The notes: generated by a model not told the origin, from the sequence alone. 59,291 bases of DNA from Eubacterium sp. (GCA_014465955.1 JACTVT010000007.1:1-59291); one strand, 5' to 3'. Counted from the stretch's first letter, positions 24,197-34,245 are shown. Program-made: numbers and translations.

Positions 24197-25684
24197 ATGA
24201 ATATGTATAAACACGGTCCGTACAGCAGTTACGGCAATGATGTTTTGACAGATGTTGATACATATGATGCAGGCTTAGTTTATATTGGTGTAGCACCGAT
24301 TAACCTTGTAAAAGGTTATTCCAGCCAGAATGTAAACAGCCCGATTACCATTAAGAATATGCTTGAAGCTAAAAAAGTTTTAGGTTATTCATCAAACTGG
24401 GAATACTTCAGCCTTTGCGAAGCAATGAAAGCCCACTTTGGGAATGACAATGGTAATATCGGACCTGTTCATTTTATCAATGTACTTGACCCATCGGTGC
24501 ATATCAAATCCGATGAAGTAACAGGAACTTTAACTTTTGAAAAAAGGCGTACAACAATAACTGATCCACTGATGATTGTTGACTCTTTCAATCTTGTAGG
24601 TAAAACCGAAGGCGTTGACTATTCCGTTAAATATGATATGGAACTTGAAGCACTTATTGTTGAAGATATTTCAACTGACGGAATTGAGAGCAACGGCTAT
24701 CGCTATTCTCAGGTTGATTTAACAACTAACAAAATGGTATCAGCTGTTATCGGAAGCAATGACACTCAAACAGGTAAGGTTACAGGCATAAATGCCCTTA
24801 AACTGGTTTATGAAAACTGCAATGTAATACCGAAAAAGGTGCTTGCACCGGGTTACTCTCACCTGCCAACAGTGAAAGAAAAACTTGAAGCGGTATCACA
24901 GTCAATTAACGGCAGATTTGTCGCACAGACATATGTTGATATTCCGCTTGAAGATAAAGACGGACAGGCTATTGACACTGATGAAAAGGCTATCGCTTGG
25001 GTAAATGAAAACAATTACAACAATGTTTTTTCAAAGAATTTCTACCCGATGATTATTGACGGCGGTGAAAAATATCACCTTTCCACCAAATTCGCTGTTG
25101 CACAGATGATTGTTGACCTGAAGAATGACGGCATTCCTTATGAAACAGCCAGCAATAAGGCTATAAACGCAGATAAGCTGTATTTTGGTAAATCTGCAAT
25201 TAACTCCGGGTTTGATATGGAAAACGCCAACAGTCTTAACAGTAAGGGAATTACAACTGCTGTTAAATGGGCAGGAAATTGGCGACTTTGGGGCGGTCAC
25301 ACGGCGGCGTATGACTTTGATAAGGAAAATGAACTTGGCAAAGAAATATTTGACACATCTGTGGCTATGCAGATATATCTTGTTGATGATTTTATTCTCG
25401 AATGCAGTACAGAAATTGACACACCAATGACGGTTTCACTTATGCAGTCTATTATCAATGAAGTACAAAACAAACTTGATAATCTTGTATCACTTGGCGC
25501 ACTTCAGGGCAATCCGAAATTTGTTGCTGATGATATTTCATCAAATGAAATCAAAGCAGGCAGTTATCATTTTGAACTGGATAACACGCCTACATCGCAG
25601 TTGAAAGATGTAACAATTAAGGTTGTATACACTGACAAGGGATATTCTGCATTGTTAGGAGGTACAGACAATGAAGAAAAATAA
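24197..25684 (+). CDS. Contractile tail sheath protein (P2 gpFI-like)
   Basis: The protein has 495 aa, starting after GGAGG. Typical sheath features: an N-terminal YDAGLVYIGVAP, a central VPLATPGYSH-type segment (KKVLAPGYSHLP), the C-terminal NWRLWGGHTAAY and VAMQIYLVDDFI segment. The sheath contracts to drive the tube into the cell. It overlaps the tube gene by 14 nt. Confidence 0.93.
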   Translation: MNMYKHGPYSSYGNDVLTDVDTYDAGLVYIGVAPINLVKGYSSQNVNSPITIKNMLEAKKVLGYSSNWEYFSLCEAMKAHFGNDNGNIGPVHFINVLDPSVHIKSDEVTGTLTFEKRRTTITDPLMIVDSFNLVGKTEGVDYSVKYDMELEALIVEDISTDGIESNGYRYSQVDLTTNKMVSAVIGSNDTQTGKVTGINALKLVYENCNVIPKKVLAPGYSHLPTVKEKLEAVSQSINGRFVAQTYVDIPLEDKDGQAIDTDEKAIAWVNENNYNNVFSKNFYPMIIDGGEKYHLSTKFAVAQMIVDLKNDGIPYETASNKAINADKLYFGKSAINSGFDMENANSLNSKGITTAVKWAGNWRLWGGHTAAYDFDKENELGKEIFDTSVAMQIYLVDDFILECSTEIDTPMTVSLMQSIINEVQNKLDNLVSLGALQGNPKFVADDISSNEIKAGSYHFELDNTPTSQLKDVTIKVVYTDKGYSALLGGTDNEEK

Positions 25685-26174
25685 AAATGTTGCTGTGTTA
25701 GCTGACACGCATTACATTGACAAAAAAATTGTAGGTGAAAATGTAAGCGTAACTTTGCCAGCGATTGAATGGCTTACACAGCAGATTAAAGGTGCCGGTA
25801 ATATTGATGTTCCGCTTGTGGGTTTAACAGATGCTTTAGATGCAAATGTTACAACAGACGGAACAAGCCCAGATACAGTAAATTACATTAAGCCCGGTGT
25901 AAGAAGCCACGAATTCAGATGGGTTAAAACTGTTGTCAGACCTAACGGCGTAACTGAAAATGTAGGCTGTAAAGCATTTCTTAAAATGGCATCAAAAAAC
26001 ATTCCTGAAAACGCTGTTGAAGTTCAGGAAGCAACGGAAGGTTCTTATGATTATTCTGTACTTCGTTACAACTATTATGAAAACGGAAAGCAGATTTTCT
26101 TACTTGATAAGCTGACTGGCGATTGCATAATTGACGGCGTTAATTATGGTAACGAACTTAAAAAATTCTTATAA
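25671..26174 (+). CDS. Tail tube protein (P2 gpFII-like)
   Basis: The protein has 167 aa. It follows the sheath in the conserved order and has beta-rich family segments: GAGNIDVPLVG, SHEFRWVKTVVR, ENGKQIFLLDKL. It stacks as rings to form the inner tube. Start inside the sheath end after GGAGG. Confidence 0.9.
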   Translation: MKKNKNVAVLADTHYIDKKIVGENVSVTLPAIEWLTQQIKGAGNIDVPLVGLTDALDANVTTDGTSPDTVNYIKPGVRSHEFRWVKTVVRPNGVTENVGCKAFLKMASKNIPENAVEVQEATEGSYDYSVLRYNYYENGKQIFLLDKLTGDCIIDGVNYGNELKKFL

Positions 26175-26186
26175 GGAGAACCGACA

Positions 26187-26585
26187 ATGGAAAACAAAAA
26201 AATTGAATTGCATAATCCGATTATGGTTAACGGTCAAAAGGTAACAACGCTTGAATATAACACCGAAGAAATCACAGTTGAGCATTTTGCAAAGGCTGAA
26301 GGTCTTAAGGCTTCTTCACTTCAGAAACAGACAGGCTCAATGCTTGTTTCACCTGTTGCAGAAACCGACTATTCAATGCACCTGTATCTGGGATTTATGG
26401 CCATAATTGCAGTATCGGAACTCGGCGAAAATACAATTGATGTTTCCGACCTCAAACGAATTAAAGGTCACGATCTTAAAAGAGTTATGGAAATCGGCAG
26501 AAATTTTATGTTGAAGTCGGAGGAGGATATGACCGAAGAGGAAGATATACCCGACTCGACTCAAAACACATCCGAGAGAGAATAA
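26187..26585 (+). CDS. Tail assembly chaperone gpE-like
   Basis: The protein has 132 aa, starting after AAGGAG. Position between tube and tape measure is that of P2 gpE. The C-terminus is acidic. A slippery AAATTTT (26501-26507) lets part of the ribosomes move to the -1 frame and read a basic extension to 26761, the known gpE+E' strategy for binding tape measure during assembly. Confidence 0.8.
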   Translation: MENKKIELHNPIMVNGQKVTTLEYNTEEITVEHFAKAEGLKASSLQKQTGSMLVSPVAETDYSMHLYLGFMAIIAVSELGENTIDVSDLKRIKGHDLKRVMEIGRNFMLKSEEDMTEEEDIPDSTQNTSERE

Positions 26586-26761
26586 GGGAATATTCAAGAG
26601 TATTCAAAGTTTCGCCATTTGAACTTGAAAAAATGAAATTAAAGAGATTTCTTATTGAATATGCTGAAGCCGCCGCACAGATTGCAAGAGAGGAACAGCG
26701 CAGAGAAGAAAAAATGGCGAAGTTAAACTTAAATCGTAAACATATGCGAAAGTATCATTAA
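26187..26761 (+). CDS. gpE+E'-like fusion by -1 frameshift
   Basis: In frame 0 the codons AGA AAT TTT hold the heptamer A AAT TTT (26501-26507). After a -1 slip the frame stays open for 84 codons to TAA 26759-26761. It reads a basic, helical tail that ends NLNRKHMRKYH. No start codon is needed and no stop occurs, and the extension fills the gap before the tape measure gene. The heptamer fits X XXY YYZ. Slippage is predicted, not shown. Confidence 0.65.
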
Positions 26762-26775
26762 AAGGAGGGGTTAAT

Positions 26776-28875
26776 ATGAACACACAAAAAACAATGCAGG
26801 CCATTGTGCAGGTATGTGGTTCTATTGACCCCTCACTTGGCAAAATGGTATCTGATACCGAGTCAAAACTCGGTAAAATTAACACCAAAGCACTGGCCGC
26901 AGGTGCTGCCGCTGGCGCTATCGCTGTTGGTGTTGGTAAAGCTGTTATTGAAGCAAGTAAATATCTTGTAGATTTAGGTAGCGAATTTGATAATGCGTAT
27001 GATGCTATCAGAATTGGAACAGGTGCAACAGGTGAAGCCTTACAAGGGTTAGAGGATGATTTTAAGTCTGTTTATAGCAGTGTTCCAAGCACTATGGAAG
27101 ATGCAAGCACAGCCATTGCAGATTATAATACACGGCTTGGGCTTACAGGTCCTGAATTGCAGAATATATCAAAACAGGCAATACAAGTTGCTGATATGCT
27201 TGACGAAGATTTAGGCACTGTAATTGAAGATAGTTCAAAAGCATTTCAAATTTGGAATATCAGTGCAGATGATATGGGCGGTGCTATGGATTATGTTTTC
27301 AAAGCATCGCAATCTACAGGTACAGGTTTTAATGACCTTATGGCTGATGTTCAGCGGTTTGCACCACAATTACAAGAGTTAGGATATGGTTTTAAAAATT
27401 CGGTTGCACTGATAGGTTCTTTAGATAAAGCAGGTGTTAATACAACTGAAGTTTTATCAGCAATGAAAAAGAGCGTAAGCTCATTTGCAAAAGAGGGCTT
27501 AAGTGCAGAAGAAGGCTTACAAAAATATACAGATAAAATCAAAAATGCAAAAGATATGACAGAAGCCACATCTATAGCTTCCGAAGTCTTTGGTACAAAA
27601 GCCGCTTCAACTATGGCATCTGCCATAAGGGATGGCAGTATTGATGTTGCGAACTTTGCAGAAGAACTTGCGAATAGCAATGAAACAATTGGTACAGCCG
27701 CAGAAGATACATATGATTTTGCAGAGCGTTTGCAAATGTTTAAGCAAAAGGCTGAAGTTGCACTTGAACCTTTAGCATCTACAATGTTTGATGCGTTAAA
27801 TGATATTATGCCTATTTTGGGCGATAGTTTAACACAGTTTATGCCGTCAATATCTGAAATTGTAAATCAGATTATACCGATAATAAATGAAATATTACCA
27901 CAGTTATGTGATTTAATCGGTGATATTTTACCTGTAGGCTCGGAAATCTTAACAGCAATTCTACCGATATTGATTGACTTATTAGGAATGATAATGCCAG
28001 TGCTGTTACAGTTAATTCAGTTGTGTTTACCTGTAATTACTCAGTTACTTCAAGCAATTATGCCAATTATCACAGAATTGGTTAATGGACCTTTAGGTGC
28101 GTTGTTTACGGCTCTTATGGGTCTGATGTCAGAAGCAGCCGGACCTCTTGGCACCGTTATTTCATTCTTAGCATCTATGTTTACTGAAAGATTAAGCGGT
28201 GCATTGCAGGCAATTATGCCGATAGTTACAGCCGTTCTTAATATCTTTACAAACCTTATCAACTTTATTACCAACATATTTACAGGTAATTGGTCGGCAG
28301 CTTGGCAGAATGTAGTTAATATATTCAAAAATATATTTGCTGGTGTTGCCGGAATAGTTAAATATCCTATAAATCAAATCATAAATGGAATTAACAGTTT
28401 TATTTCAGGTGTTAACAGCATTAAAGTTCCTGATTGGGTGCCGGGTGTAGGCGGTAAATCATTTTCGATTTCAAAAATACCGCTTCTTGCATCAGGTGGT
28501 TTCACGAACGGACCGTCTATTGCTGGTGAAATACCGGGACAGACTGAAGCAGTTATTTCATTCTTACCACAGTTCAGAAAAGAAAATATTGAATTGTGGC
28601 AGCAGGCAGGTCAAATGCTTGGTGTTATGCCACAACAGGAAACACAATTACAGTTGGCAGGTCAGCTTGCGACACTTGATGATTATTCACTTGCAGATGC
28701 GGGTGCAACAACAATTATTTATTATGATTTTTCAGGCTTTGAATATCATCCTGAATTTCATAATAACAGCAACAATAATGATAATGAAAAAACATTTATG
28801 CAAGAAGTTGAGGAAAACAAATTTGAATTTGCTGACTGGCTTATTGCTTGGTTTTCAACAATATTAGAGGATTAA
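26776..28875 (+). CDS. Tail tape measure protein
   Basis: The protein has 699 aa, start after AAAGGAGGGG. The family's N-terminal part (about 60-260) includes TGATGEALQGLEDDFKSVY and LSAMKKSVSSFAKEG. A hydrophobic central region (about 350-520) with repeated LLQLIQLCLPVITQLLQ stretches would be membrane-active during injection. The length sets tail length: by the usual 0.15 nm per residue rule this is a short to medium tail of about 100 nm. Confidence 0.92.
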   Translation: MNTQKTMQAIVQVCGSIDPSLGKMVSDTESKLGKINTKALAAGAAAGAIAVGVGKAVIEASKYLVDLGSEFDNAYDAIRIGTGATGEALQGLEDDFKSVYSSVPSTMEDASTAIADYNTRLGLTGPELQNISKQAIQVADMLDEDLGTVIEDSSKAFQIWNISADDMGGAMDYVFKASQSTGTGFNDLMADVQRFAPQLQELGYGFKNSVALIGSLDKAGVNTTEVLSAMKKSVSSFAKEGLSAEEGLQKYTDKIKNAKDMTEATSIASEVFGTKAASTMASAIRDGSIDVANFAEELANSNETIGTAAEDTYDFAERLQMFKQKAEVALEPLASTMFDALNDIMPILGDSLTQFMPSISEIVNQIIPIINEILPQLCDLIGDILPVGSEILTAILPILIDLLGMIMPVLLQLIQLCLPVITQLLQAIMPIITELVNGPLGALFTALMGLMSEAAGPLGTVISFLASMFTERLSGALQAIMPIVTAVLNIFTNLINFITNIFTGNWSAAWQNVVNIFKNIFAGVAGIVKYPINQIINGINSFISGVNSIKVPDWVPGVGGKSFSISKIPLLASGGFTNGPSIAGEIPGQTEAVISFLPQFRKENIELWQQAGQMLGVMPQQETQLQLAGQLATLDDYSLADAGATTIIYYDFSGFEYHPEFHNNSNNNDNEKTFMQEVEENKFEFADWLIAWFSTILED

Positions 28876-28876
28876 A

Positions 28877-29122
28877 ATGAGCAGAGTTATTGAATATTAC
28901 GAATATACCACAAGACACGGTGATACATTCGATGAATTAGCTTTACAATTTTATAACGATGAAATGAAAGCACATTTAATAATTGATTTTAATCCTCAAT
29001 ATGCTGATTACATTATTTTAGATGCAAATATAAATTTGCGTATTCCCATTTATGAGGAAGAGCAAAATGCTGACACTTTACCCCCTTGGAAGAAAGGTGC
29101 TATAAATGCAACTGTTAGTTAA
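28877..29122 (+). CDS. Tail protein X (LysM-like)
   Basis: The protein has 81 aa. The pattern YTTRHGDTFDELALQFYND...IIDFNPQYADYI...NLRIP is a LysM-like domain as in P2 gpX, which sits between tape measure and gpD. It overlaps the next gene by 17 nt. Confidence 0.85.
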   Translation: MSRVIEYYEYTTRHGDTFDELALQFYNDEMKAHLIIDFNPQYADYIILDANINLRIPIYEEEQNADTLPPWKKGAINATVS

Positions 29123-30020
29123 TGATGTTGATATTCTGAATAATGTAAATCTGCTTGAAGCAGTCTATGAAGATTTTGCAACAGTTCAGCCAAATAGATT
29201 GTTTTTGAAGTTCAATGATGCTGAAAGCCTTTGGCAGAATTGGGAATTGAGCAATGAGGATAATATAAGAGTTGTAGAAAAGCAATGTGATACTAAAGCC
29301 CTTTACGCTCACAATTCAAATTTATCTCGGGGCTTTTGTAATATTCTTGCTAAGTCGATTCCTTGTATTGCAGTTAAGAAAGTTCAAAAAACTTATGAAA
29401 ATGTTAAACTTTCAAAAATTGCAAAGGATGTTGCAAATGAAGTCGGTTTTACAATTGATATTCATTATATGACCGATCACCTCTATAAGTCTATTGTTGC
29501 TGACAATATTACACTTTTATCATTATTAAAGAAAATATGCTTATTAGAGGGCATAGCGATCGTTTTTTATAACAAGACGATAATTTTGTTTGATGAAAAT
29601 AAAATTGAGAATATAGACTCTACAGGCAGTCTGGTAGTTGAAAATGACGATGTGTTCGCTGTTTCAAACAGTGAAAATAAATTATTCAATGAATGTGTTG
29701 TTAAAAACAATGACATAAACGGGAAATTCAAGATAAATGCAAAAAATAGCAACACTTTAATTTTTACTGAAGATACCCCGGCAACAGTCGGTGAAGCGAA
29801 CAGATTTGCAAAAGGTATCTTACGCAATATAAACAAGACAACAAAAACTGGCAGTGTTACAACGGAATTAAAAACCGAATATGCCGCAGGTACTGTTGTT
29901 AATTTATGCAATAGCAAATTAAAATCTTATAACGGAAAAATCTTTATATATAAAGTCAGACACGATTTTGTGAATAACAAAACAAAAATATTTTTTAGAT
30001 ACATAATTGAGGATTACTAA
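29106..30020 (+). CDS. Baseplate hub / late control gpD-like
   Basis: The protein has 304 aa. It has the position and length of P2 gpD. The hub pattern AEKAKNVKLSKIAKDVANEVG-like (VKLSKIAKDVANEVG) and NITLLSLLKKICLLEGIAIVF are the typical tail-hub phrases. The C-terminal LCNSKLKSYNGKIFIYKVRH is a beta-sheet domain. It forms the trimeric hub on which the tube starts. Confidence 0.85.
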   Translation: MQLLVNDVDILNNVNLLEAVYEDFATVQPNRLFLKFNDAESLWQNWELSNEDNIRVVEKQCDTKALYAHNSNLSRGFCNILAKSIPCIAVKKVQKTYENVKLSKIAKDVANEVGFTIDIHYMTDHLYKSIVADNITLLSLLKKICLLEGIAIVFYNKTIILFDENKIENIDSTGSLVVENDDVFAVSNSENKLFNECVVKNNDINGKFKINAKNSNTLIFTEDTPATVGEANRFAKGILRNINKTTKTGSVTTELKTEYAAGTVVNLCNSKLKSYNGKIFIYKVRHDFVNNKTKIFFRYIIEDY

Positions 30021-30232
30021 TGTCAAATAAAATTTTTAAGGGGAAAATCAGCACTATTGATTATGAAGAAAGACTTGCAAAAGTCAAAATAAGCGATAGT
30101 AATAGCGTAACTCCTTTTTTGAAAATTCCAAACCATATAGACATTGATAAATTAAAAAAAGAAACATCTGTTGCTTATATTTATTTTGATGATGGCACAG
30201 GTGCAATAATTTGTGAATTATGGGAGGGTTAA
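30020..30232 (+). CDS. Small baseplate-region protein
   Basis: The protein has 70 aa. It is beta-rich (KGKISTIDYEERLAKVKI and TSVAYIYFDDGTGAIICE) and could be a reduced gpV/OB-fold spike piece, since gpV is otherwise missing from this position. It overlaps the gpD-like stop by 1 nt. Family not certain. Confidence 0.55.
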   Translation: MSNKIFKGKISTIDYEERLAKVKISDSNSVTPFLKIPNHIDIDKLKKETSVAYIYFDDGTGAIICELWEG

Positions 30233-30233
30233 A

Positions 30234-30890
30234 ATGTCAGTGCAGGCAAAATGGTACAATAAAACATTTGAGTGCAACTCAAAAACAATAAATCTGATTG
30301 ACGGCTTAACAACTTCTTTTGAAATAAATGAGGAAACAACCACAGACAAAAACGGAAAAAGTCAAACTGTAAAAAAAGGGCTTAAACCTCAAGCAGTTTC
30401 TTTTACAATTAACCCGGTTTACGCAGCAGGCGTAAATCCAAGAAGCGAATTTGAAAGTTACCAATCTTTAATTGGAAAAACAGCACGCCTTTATGTTGGG
30501 GGTAAAGCATTCGGACCGTATTTGATGCTCCAAAGTGCATCTTTATCAGATAGCAAACTGACAAACACAGGTGCAATGCTCAGTTGTAAAATATCATTAT
30601 CTTTTGAGCAGTCCACCAAACAGGCTGCTGATACAGATGCACGAAAATTAACGGCTTCAAAAAACAGCAAGGAAACAAAAAAAGCAACAAACAAAAAGGC
30701 AGCAACTGCAATAAAGAAAACAATAAAAGCAGGCGCACAGGTTAAAATTATAGGCAGTAAATATACTGATGATATTAAAGTAAAATCAACCGAGAAAAGC
30801 AAAAAATACACTATTAAAAGTATAAATGGTGCAATAGCAACACTTAGCAATGGAAAGAAAATAAACTCTTCTTTTCTTTCATTGTGTTAG
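30234..30890 (+). CDS. Baseplate/tail protein of unknown family
   Basis: The protein has 218 aa, ATG 30234 after GGGAGGG. An N-terminal beta domain (LKPQAVSFTINPVYAAGVNPRSE at about 55-77) is joined by a Lys/Ala/Thr-rich linker (about 135-165) to a small C-terminal SH3-like domain (YTIKSINGAIATLSNGKKI). Proteins of this shape sit between hub and gpW in Firmicutes phages. The function is not known. Confidence 0.6.
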   Translation: MSVQAKWYNKTFECNSKTINLIDGLTTSFEINEETTTDKNGKSQTVKKGLKPQAVSFTINPVYAAGVNPRSEFESYQSLIGKTARLYVGGKAFGPYLMLQSASLSDSKLTNTGAMLSCKISLSFEQSTKQAADTDARKLTASKNSKETKKATNKKAATAIKKTIKAGAQVKIIGSKYTDDIKVKSTEKSKKYTIKSINGAIATLSNGKKINSSFLSLC

Positions 30891-30902
30891 GGGTGAATGA
30901 AT

Positions 30903-31187
30903 ATGTTGTCAAATGGCAATTCAAATGCGGAAATTACAGCAAGAAATTTAATAAAAACATACAGGGGTGAAGTTCCGTATGACCGAATAAGAGGTATTGA
31001 CGGCTCATTTACCGATAAGCCTATTAGCAAAGTTATTGATAATATTGACAACGATGTAAGGGAAACCATCGAAGAATATGAACCAAGGGCAGATGTAATT
31101 GATGTTGCTGTTTCATTATCCAATGGAAAAATTGAAATTGAACTTGATATTGATATTGTTAAGGAGCGGGTAAACGAGTATGAGTAG
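30903..31187 (+). CDS. Baseplate wedge gpW/gp25-like
   Basis: The protein has 94 aa. ATG 30903 is preferred (AGGGGTGA 7 nt upstream); ATG 30897 is also in frame. The end follows the gp25 pattern: IDNDVRETIEEYEPRADVIDVAVSL. It clamps sheath to baseplate. It overlaps gpJ-like by 8 nt. Confidence 0.8.
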   Translation: MLSNGNSNAEITARNLIKTYRGEVPYDRIRGIDGSFTDKPISKVIDNIDNDVRETIEEYEPRADVIDVAVSLSNGKIEIELDIDIVKERVNEYE

Positions 31188-32481
31188 TATTATTGAACAT
31201 AATGCTGATGATTTATTTAATGTTTTTTTAGAAAATATTGAAAATGAAATCGGTGAGCCTTTATATCCCGGTGATGAACGAAGAATATTTGCTGAAGCCC
31301 TCATTGCAGTTCTTGTTTCATTTCTTGCTACTGCTGACGATAGGGTCAAACAGAGCCGTTTGCAGTACGCAAGGGGCGAGGTTTTGGACTCAATAGGCGA
31401 GATGTTTGGTGTTGACAGAAATGGCGGAAAAAAGGCAGTCACGGCGATTAAATTTAATGTTAGTTCACCTGTTTCAGTTGATATTTCAATTCCAGTAGGC
31501 ACAACCGTTACTAATGATTATGAACATTATTTTGTTACAACAAAAAATGTTTCAATTCTCAGTGGTGATACCGAAGTAACCGTTGAAGCTGAAGCAAGTG
31601 AAGTCGGCATCAGTTATAACAATATCGGAGTCGGTGAAATTGATACATTAACAACATCTATTGCTTATATTGACAGCATTGAAAACACAATTATTACATC
31701 AGGCGGTACTGATGTTGAAAATGACGATGATTATAGGGATAGAATTCAATTATCAATGGACAGGTTCGCATCTGGTACAGAAAACTATTATAAATATATT
31801 GTTTTTTCTGCTGATAACAGCATTCAGGATATTTATATGAGTAATGAAGAATTTGACTATACCATAGATGGTATTACAAGTAATTCATACTACATAAGTG
31901 CTGAAAATGCTGTTATTGAAAATAATAATGTTAACTGTGTAATTAAAAGTGCAACAGGTACAACATACAATTACGTAGCGTCTGTTATAGGTGACAAAGT
32001 ATTTTGCATTACCAAAAACAGCCTTTGGGGTGATAGTTATTCTGTTACTTTTAACAAGACCATTCCCGGTACTATCGTTATGTATTTATTATGCAAAGAT
32101 GGTGTGCTTCCAAATCAAGCACTTGTTGAAAGTATTGAAAAGGTTTGCAATTCAAATTCTATCAGATGTTTTAATGATAAAATTATTGTCAGACCAGCAG
32201 TACCTTATGAATATAAAATTGATATTATGTGTTATATCAGTCCAAGTGATGATATAGAAAACATTAAAGCTGAAATAAAAAAATCTGTTGAAGATTATAA
32301 AAAGTGGCAAGGCAGCAAAATCGGAAGAAATATAAATAAAGATAAATTGCAAATGTATGTAATGCAGGCTGGAGCATATAAAGTGTCTATTAATTTACCT
32401 TCTCACAAGGTAATTAAAGATTATAATGTTGCCATCTGCACTGATGTAAACATTGGCATAACAATCGAAGAGGAAAGTTAA
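31180..32481 (+). CDS. Baseplate assembly protein J-like
   Basis: The protein has 433 aa. Wedge-family phrases are clear: LYPGDERRIFAEALIAVL, RLQYARGEVLDSIGEMFGV, DVENDDDYRDRIQLSM and the C-terminal KIGRNINKDKLQMYVMQAGAYKV. A stretch of about 70 residues (roughly 225-300) between the wedge core and C-terminal domain has no counterpart I know and may be an inserted domain. Confidence 0.88.
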   Translation: MSSIIEHNADDLFNVFLENIENEIGEPLYPGDERRIFAEALIAVLVSFLATADDRVKQSRLQYARGEVLDSIGEMFGVDRNGGKKAVTAIKFNVSSPVSVDISIPVGTTVTNDYEHYFVTTKNVSILSGDTEVTVEAEASEVGISYNNIGVGEIDTLTTSIAYIDSIENTIITSGGTDVENDDDYRDRIQLSMDRFASGTENYYKYIVFSADNSIQDIYMSNEEFDYTIDGITSNSYYISAENAVIENNNVNCVIKSATGTTYNYVASVIGDKVFCITKNSLWGDSYSVTFNKTIPGTIVMYLLCKDGVLPNQALVESIEKVCNSNSIRCFNDKIIVRPAVPYEYKIDIMCYISPSDDIENIKAEIKKSVEDYKKWQGSKIGRNINKDKLQMYVMQAGAYKVSINLPSHKVIKDYNVAICTDVNIGITIEEES

Positions 32482-32483
32482 TT

Positions 32484-33122
32484 ATGCAAATATATGATGT
32501 TGATTTGATTAAACTTCTTCCTATATTTATGCGAAAAGATAAATTCAATATTTGTCTTTCAGCGTATTTGAGTTTGATAATTCAGAAGTATTCTAAAAAT
32601 CTTAATAAACTTTCGATATGGCATTCTATTGATGAACTTAATGACGAAGAATGCGATATGCTCGCTTGGGAATTAAATCTTGATTATTACAGCAAGAAAG
32701 ATACCTTACAAAGAAAAAGGTTTAATATCAAAACAGGCATTCAATTCAAAATGAATGCTTGTACAAAATCATCAATTGAAAAAGCATTATATGAGTATTC
32801 AGGATATAGCGGTGATATTTATGTAAATGAATGGTTTGATAATAACAGTAACTTCAACCATTATACAATTGAACTGCATAATCCGGGATTGTATAACGCC
32901 ATTCAGATGATAAATGTAATTAAAGCAATAGGGCGAAAAAGTGCAATATTAGATAATATAACAGTTCATATAAGCCGTGATATGACTTGTTATATTGGTA
33001 CACATATAATCAAATCATCAAAAAAAGTTATTGATATAAAATCTGAATTTACGGCTAATTGGTATACATACGAAGGTAAATACTTAACCGATGAAAATGG
33101 ATATATATTATTGGAGGGATAA
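32484..33122 (+). CDS. Baseplate protein I-like
   Basis: The protein has 212 aa. It starts DLIKLLPIFMRKD, then has the gpI-type ELNDEECDMLAWELNLDYY and R.KRFNIKTGIQFKMNACTKSSIEKAL. It is directly after gpJ in the conserved order. It attaches fibres to the baseplate. Confidence 0.82.
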   Translation: MQIYDVDLIKLLPIFMRKDKFNICLSAYLSLIIQKYSKNLNKLSIWHSIDELNDEECDMLAWELNLDYYSKKDTLQRKRFNIKTGIQFKMNACTKSSIEKALYEYSGYSGDIYVNEWFDNNSNFNHYTIELHNPGLYNAIQMINVIKAIGRKSAILDNITVHISRDMTCYIGTHIIKSSKKVIDIKSEFTANWYTYEGKYLTDENGYILLEG

Positions 33123-33123
33123 A

Positions 33124-34230
33124 ATGCATTATCAAAATGAAAAATCAAGAAGTACAGATTTTATCTGTCAAACATTAACCTATAGCGGTGATGCTTTAAT
33201 GGTTAAAGCTCTTGCAGGTGATGCAACGTTGAAATTTACAAAATTTAAAATTGGAAACGGTAAACAGCAGGCAGAAGCAACATTAAAAGATTTGACAGAT
33301 TTGATAAATCCTTTAATGGAGGTATCAATAAAAAGCATAGAACGAAATCAAAATAATGTTGTGCTGAATAGTAATAATTATTTTAACAGTGATATTACTG
33401 AAGATATATATTGGAATGAACTCGGTGTATATGCTGAAGACCCCGATGACGGCGAAGTTTTATTTGCTGTATTAAATTATTCTGATTTAATTGAATATAT
33501 CCCGGCAGTTACTAATGGAATATCAATTGAAAATGATTTTGCAGTTATGCTTCTTATTTCATCGGATGTTGAGGTTTCTGCTGTCATTAAAAGTATACAA
33601 TATGTCACTAAAGATGAACTTGAAGAACATATGTATAATACAGATAATCCACATAACGTTACAGCAGAAGATGTGGGGCTTGAAAATGTCAAAAATGTAT
33701 TATTCAGTGAAAACGAAGTTGATTTTGAAACAGGTCAAAAACTGATTAATTTTAATGTAAAAGATACATTGAAAAGCATAATTTCTGTATGCTGGAGTGC
33801 TGTTGATAGACTGATAAAGCATATAGACCCTAAGCAAACCAATCCGCATAAAACTACATATAAAGATATAAAAAGTGATAGCGGATGGCAAGAAATAGTG
33901 ATTGATATAAGTTCAAAAAATTATTTTACTAATAAACCAATAACTTACGCTCCAATGCAATATAGAAAATTGAACGATGTTGTTTATTTAACAGGTGGTA
34001 TATTTGTTGGTAGTTCGTATGATCATACATCAAGACGAGTAACAACTCTTCCGAAAGGGTTTAGACCTGATATGGGTTCAGGTACAATGATAATAACAGC
34101 ATATACTACATTAGGTGATACTGCACAATTTCGATTGTACGCAAACGGCGAATTATATTTATATAAGTTAGACACTGGTATTAATGGCGCCGGTGGCGTA
34201 GGTTTTAATATTTCATTTTTAGGAAAATAA
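33124..34230 (+). CDS. Tail fibre protein (gpH-like)
   Basis: The protein has 368 aa, ATG 33124 after TTGGAGGG. The N-terminal part (LTYSGDALMVKALAGDATLKFT) matches the tail fibre N-terminus that binds the baseplate. The middle has the repeat DNPHNVTAEDVGLENVKN and TNPHKTTYKD, the beta-helical fibre motif. The C-terminal 110 residues form a beta-rich tip (YRKLNDVVYLTGGI). Confidence 0.85.
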   Translation: MHYQNEKSRSTDFICQTLTYSGDALMVKALAGDATLKFTKFKIGNGKQQAEATLKDLTDLINPLMEVSIKSIERNQNNVVLNSNNYFNSDITEDIYWNELGVYAEDPDDGEVLFAVLNYSDLIEYIPAVTNGISIENDFAVMLLISSDVEVSAVIKSIQYVTKDELEEHMYNTDNPHNVTAEDVGLENVKNVLFSENEVDFETGQKLINFNVKDTLKSIISVCWSAVDRLIKHIDPKQTNPHKTTYKDIKSDSGWQEIVIDISSKNYFTNKPITYAPMQYRKLNDVVYLTGGIFVGSSYDHTSRRVTTLPKGFRPDMGSGTMIITAYTTLGDTAQFRLYANGELYLYKLDTGINGAGGVGFNISFLGK

Positions 34231-34245
34231 AGGAGGTTTTTTATA

